Positions 41,725 through 42,679 of a stretch of 42,679 nucleotides of DNA are shown piece after piece. Under the pieces are notes generated by a model that ran no database searches, had not been told where the DNA came from, and saw only the letters and a program-made list of their open reading frames with translations. The stretch spans positions 1-42,679 of the forward strand of contig CAJWMQ010000006.1 of NCBI GenBank assembly GCA_913042895.1. The letters are read 5' to 3'. The translations under genes and the position numbers were made by a program. Numbering within the stretch: the stretch's first letter is position 1; each line of letters opens with the position of its first letter. This stretch comes from an uncultured Verrucomicrobiales bacterium. Its GTDB lineage: Bacteria; Verrucomicrobiota; Verrucomicrobiia; Limisphaerales; UBA1100.

Positions 41725-42679
41725 TTAGCCTCCCGAGGAATAACCACTCTCCACCTTGTCCGCCACGTCCCGGAAACTGATATCCACCTCGTAGATCTCT
41801 TTAAAATATTTAGCTGCCTCTTCCCGTCGGCCCAGTTCCTCGTACACGCACGCCAAATTATAGACTAACTCCTTACGCTGTTGATCCATCACCGTCTTTT
41901 CCCCAAGCGCCTTCTCAAACTGGCTCACCGCCATATCATGCATCCCTCGCTTCATGAAACATTGGCCGAGGTAATTGAGCGAATCGAGCTTATGCTTGGG
42001 ACTGTTCTGAGCCTTTTGAAATGCTTGGATCGCCTCGTTTACCTGATCCATTCGCAACAAACGTTCCCCCAGCTCAAAGCGAAACTCCAGCATGGTCGGA
42101 TAACGTTCGGCCCGTTCCTGACAGTTCTCCAGCAGGAACCCATCCCGCTCTCGCACCAACCCTTGCCGTTCCGGTGACCCTTCCGGGAAGGCCTCGATAT
42201 CATGATCGTATTGCGCCTGATACGCATCGGCCAACGCGCGGTCTATCGCCGAATCGCTTACCTGATTGTTTTCCAACACCCAATCGTAATATTCAAAAGC
42301 CCGTTCAAAATCCCGGCGCTGGACGCACAGCTTGGCAATATCCACGCCCAGCTTGTAGTTATCTGGCTCCTCCTGCAGGCGCTCTTCCATGTGGTAGATC
42401 TTTTCATCCAAGGCCTCATCTGCGCTCAGCGCATCCGTTTTACCATCCCAATCCTCCTTTCCGGCGCCCGGCTCAGTGACCATCTTTTCGTATTGGCCGC
42501 GAAAGATCGTCGCCTTGGCTGCTGTGTCTTTGTAGGCCTGTTGCAGCACTGGATCATCCGGATTCACCGCAGCCAACTGCCCCATCACGTGCTCGGCCTG
42601 ATCCCAGTCTCCTAACATCTCCAAAGCTGTGGCCAGTTTCTGGGTCAAATCCTTGTTCTCCGGGTTCACCTTCTTTAAC
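41725..42679 (-). CDS. TPR-repeat protein, 5' end beyond the window
   Basis: At least 317 residues of a tetratricopeptide-repeat protein are visible. The frame is open through the window edge, and the first possible start in view (GTG at 42667-42669) falls inside a TPR (NPENKDLTQKLATALEMLGD), so the true start is probably outside. Several TPR units are visible, for example AAVNPDDPVLQQAYKDTA, VDIAKLCVQRRDFERAFEYY, AIQAFQKAQNSPKHKLDSLN, YLGQCFMKRGMHDMAVSQFE and VYNLACVYEELGRREEAAKY. It ends in a Ser/Gly-rich tail. TPRs mediate protein contacts, so this may scaffold the PA14 protein and its neighbour. No signal or membrane segment can be judged because the N terminus is missing. Confidence 0.85.
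   Translation of the reverse strand, partial: LKKVNPENKDLTQKLATALEMLGDWDQAEHVMGQLAAVNPDDPVLQQAYKDTAAKATIFRGQYEKMVTEPGAGKEDWDGKTDALSADEALDEKIYHMEERLQEEPDNYKLGVDIAKLCVQRRDFERAFEYYDWVLENNQVSDSAIDRALADAYQAQYDHDIEAFPEGSPERQGLVRERDGFLLENCQERAERYPTMLEFRFELGERLLRMDQVNEAIQAFQKAQNSPKHKLDSLNYLGQCFMKRGMHDMAVSQFEKALGEKTVMDQQRKELVYNLACVYEELGRREEAAKYFKEIYEVDISFRDVADKVESGYSSGG

Overview
The window looks like a chromosomal segment of a Gram-negative member of the PVC group, most likely Verrucomicrobiota. The reasons are a DUF1080 protein, PA14 and LamG-like secreted proteins, pseudopilins ending in a G-T-x-D-D-I-like signature, an ECF sigma factor beside a Ser/Thr kinase, and a MoxR/DUF58/BatA/DUF4175 operon next to a giant alpha-2-macroglobulin. 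The phylum is an inference from gene content, not a placement. I see no rRNA, CRISPR array, insertion sequence or prophage. Coding density is high and genes are packed with 1-11 bp overlaps.

Layout. (1) 30-7886, minus strand: a type IV pilus / type II secretion assembly operon (PilB-like ATPase, PilT, a second PilB/GspE-like ATPase, GspF/PilC), followed by a BrnT-type toxin and CopG-type antitoxin joined by ATGA overlaps to two pseudopilin genes. (2) 8044-14552: a DUF1080 secreted protein, a divergent orphan ABC ATPase, altronate dehydratase, a membrane Ser/Thr kinase, a roughly 650 bp non-coding region with direct repeats and three strong consecutive hairpins, an ECF sigma factor, tRNA-Arg(ACG) and a DUF547 lipoprotein. 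(3) 14783-18730, minus strand: a small ribbon-helix-helix-like gene, tRNA-Leu(TAA), then ridA, a D-serine dehydratase / D-threonine aldolase-like PLP enzyme, an M19 dipeptidase and an alpha/beta hydrolase. This is a plausible D-amino-acid or peptide catabolic operon that starts right at the tRNA 3' end. (4) 18843-33074, minus strand: a nine-gene operon, in transcription order MoxR ATPase, DUF58, BatA-like VWA protein, VWA/amidotransferase-fold membrane protein, DUF4175-like coiled-coil protein, Met/Gln-rich secreted protein, alpha/alpha-toroid protein and two tandem paralogous LamG-like secreted proteins. (5) 33300-39404, plus strand, divergent: a 2034-residue alpha-2-macroglobulin-like protein with no thioester motif, ending at a strong probably bidirectional terminator. 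(6) 39473-42679, minus strand: a TPR protein cut by the window edge, a small secreted protein and a two-PA14-domain protein.

Regions 4-6 are the best candidate for an undescribed system. A MoxR/VWA machinery in and around the inner membrane is encoded with several exported proteins, faces a thioester-less macroglobulin, and shares a roughly 45-residue beta-rich repeat module with the nearby PA14 protein. The second strongest signal is the structured, probably RNA-level, element at 12780-12941 before the ECF sigma gene.
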